Source: Shewanella maritima
GTDB taxonomy: Bacteria > Pseudomonadota > Gammaproteobacteria > Enterobacterales > Shewanellaceae
Assembly: GCF_004295345.1 (NCBI RefSeq)
Contig: NZ_CP036200.1
Location: 3,535,501 to 3,599,500 of the forward strand
Direction: 5' to 3'
DNA length: 64,000 nt
A model generated the notes under the pieces. That model did not search any database. It saw only the letters and a list, made by a program, of their open reading frames with translations, and was not told where the DNA came from. Positions 63,764 to 64,000 of this stretch are shown piece after piece. Made by a program: the position numbers and the translations under genes. Numbering within the stretch: the first letter of the stretch is position 1; each line of letters starts with the position of its first letter.

Positions 63764-64000
63764 TTATTCACTACTAGCGAGTTGCTGTTGCTGATTAGAT
63801 TTAAGTTTAGCCATTAACTGCGCGCTAAGCTGTTTAAACTTGGCTTTTTCGGCTTTGGCTATTGGTGTCGACTTAGGCAATTTAACTGTGCGCGGGTTAC
63901 GGTGTACGCCGTTAACGATGAATTCGTAATGTAAGTGCGCGCCGGTGACGCGACCAGTTCGCCCAAGGGTACCAATGATTTGCCCTTGTTTAACGGTTTG
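63764..64000 (-). CDS. M23-family peptidase (LytM type), C-terminal end only
   Basis: 79 codons enter from the window edge in frame to TAA at 63764. The readable part starts [27 protein letters not shown], which is the end of the LytM/M23 zinc metallopeptidase domain with the HLHYEF ligand motif. A basic Lys/Gln-rich tail of about 45 residues follows. Probably a murein DD-endopeptidase of the MepM type, with its N-terminal part outside the window. Confidence 0.9.
   Translation of the reverse strand, partial: QTVKQGQIIGTLGRTGRVTGAHLHYEFIVNGVHRNPRTVKLPKSTPIAKAEKAKFKQLSAQLMAKLKSNQQQQLASSE

Noticed and set aside
1..64000. CRISPR arrays, rRNA, tRNA, prophage, restriction-modification or known anti-phage genes
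   Set aside because: No regularly spaced repeats, rRNA cores, tRNA-like cloverleafs, phage structural genes or defence domains were seen on either strand.

Overview
The window reads as a chromosomal segment of a marine gammaproteobacterium, most likely Shewanella or a close Alteromonadales relative. The evidence is the gene content and order (hemL, erpA, a DUF6776 gene, anmK and an M23 peptidase close together), CcpA-type cytochrome c peroxidase, GlyGly-CTERM proteases, abundant c-di-GMP proteins and moderate GC. This is inferred from family recognition; no database search was possible.

Layout: (1) 0-10 kb: a truncated membrane-protein gene, an RhlE-type RNA helicase, a three-gene operon (TonB-dependent receptor, YfiR-like periplasmic protein, HAMP-GGDEF-EAL protein), a Tat-exported DJ-1/PfpI protein and a tandem pair of GYF_2-type coiled-coil paralogues. 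(2) 10.8-23.7 kb: a secreted-protein block with an acylase lipoprotein, a CadC-like membrane regulator with a beta-propeller-like periplasmic part, and two giant subtilase-fold GlyGly-CTERM proteins. The first of the two has lost its entire catalytic triad; the second is intact. (3) 23.9-36.8 kb: an ECF sigma / putative anti-sigma / DUF4097 operon with overlapping genes, a chemoreceptor, rpiA, pbpG, a cold-shock-domain membrane protein, a dihaem peroxidase, a diguanylate cyclase, a TolB-like protein and a YHYH lipoprotein paired with a small EF-hand protein.

(4) 37-49 kb is a vitamin B12 neighbourhood. metH (B12-dependent methionine synthase) is divergent from cobC. A cobalamin riboswitch then precedes btuD-btuC-cobT-cobS-cobU-cobQ-cobO, which cover B12 uptake, adenosylation and nucleotide-loop assembly. 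The periplasmic binding protein BtuF and the aminopropanol-attaching enzyme CobD/CbiB are not in the window. (5) 49-54.3 kb looks accessory: an outer-membrane MipA/OmpV-like protein, then a LysR regulator divergent from an alkylsulfatase and a small secreted protein. This cargo is bracketed by the real hemL 3' end and a decayed copy of that end, which suggests a past insertion or duplication at hemL.

(6) 54.3-64 kb is conserved chromosome: hemL, pyrB, a roughly 268-bp MITE-like element whose terminal repeat supplies the stop codon of a Bax-like lipoprotein gene, a ClC channel, a DUF6776 gene broken by two single-base deletions, erpA, a small membrane protein, a DUF2750 gene, anmK, and the C-terminal end of an M23 peptidase running off the window.

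The leads most worth following are the pseudo-subtilase/subtilase pair, the receptor-YfiR-cyclase relay, the MITE at bax, the hemL-end duplication, and the 18-bp tandem repeats over the sigma/anti-sigma junction.
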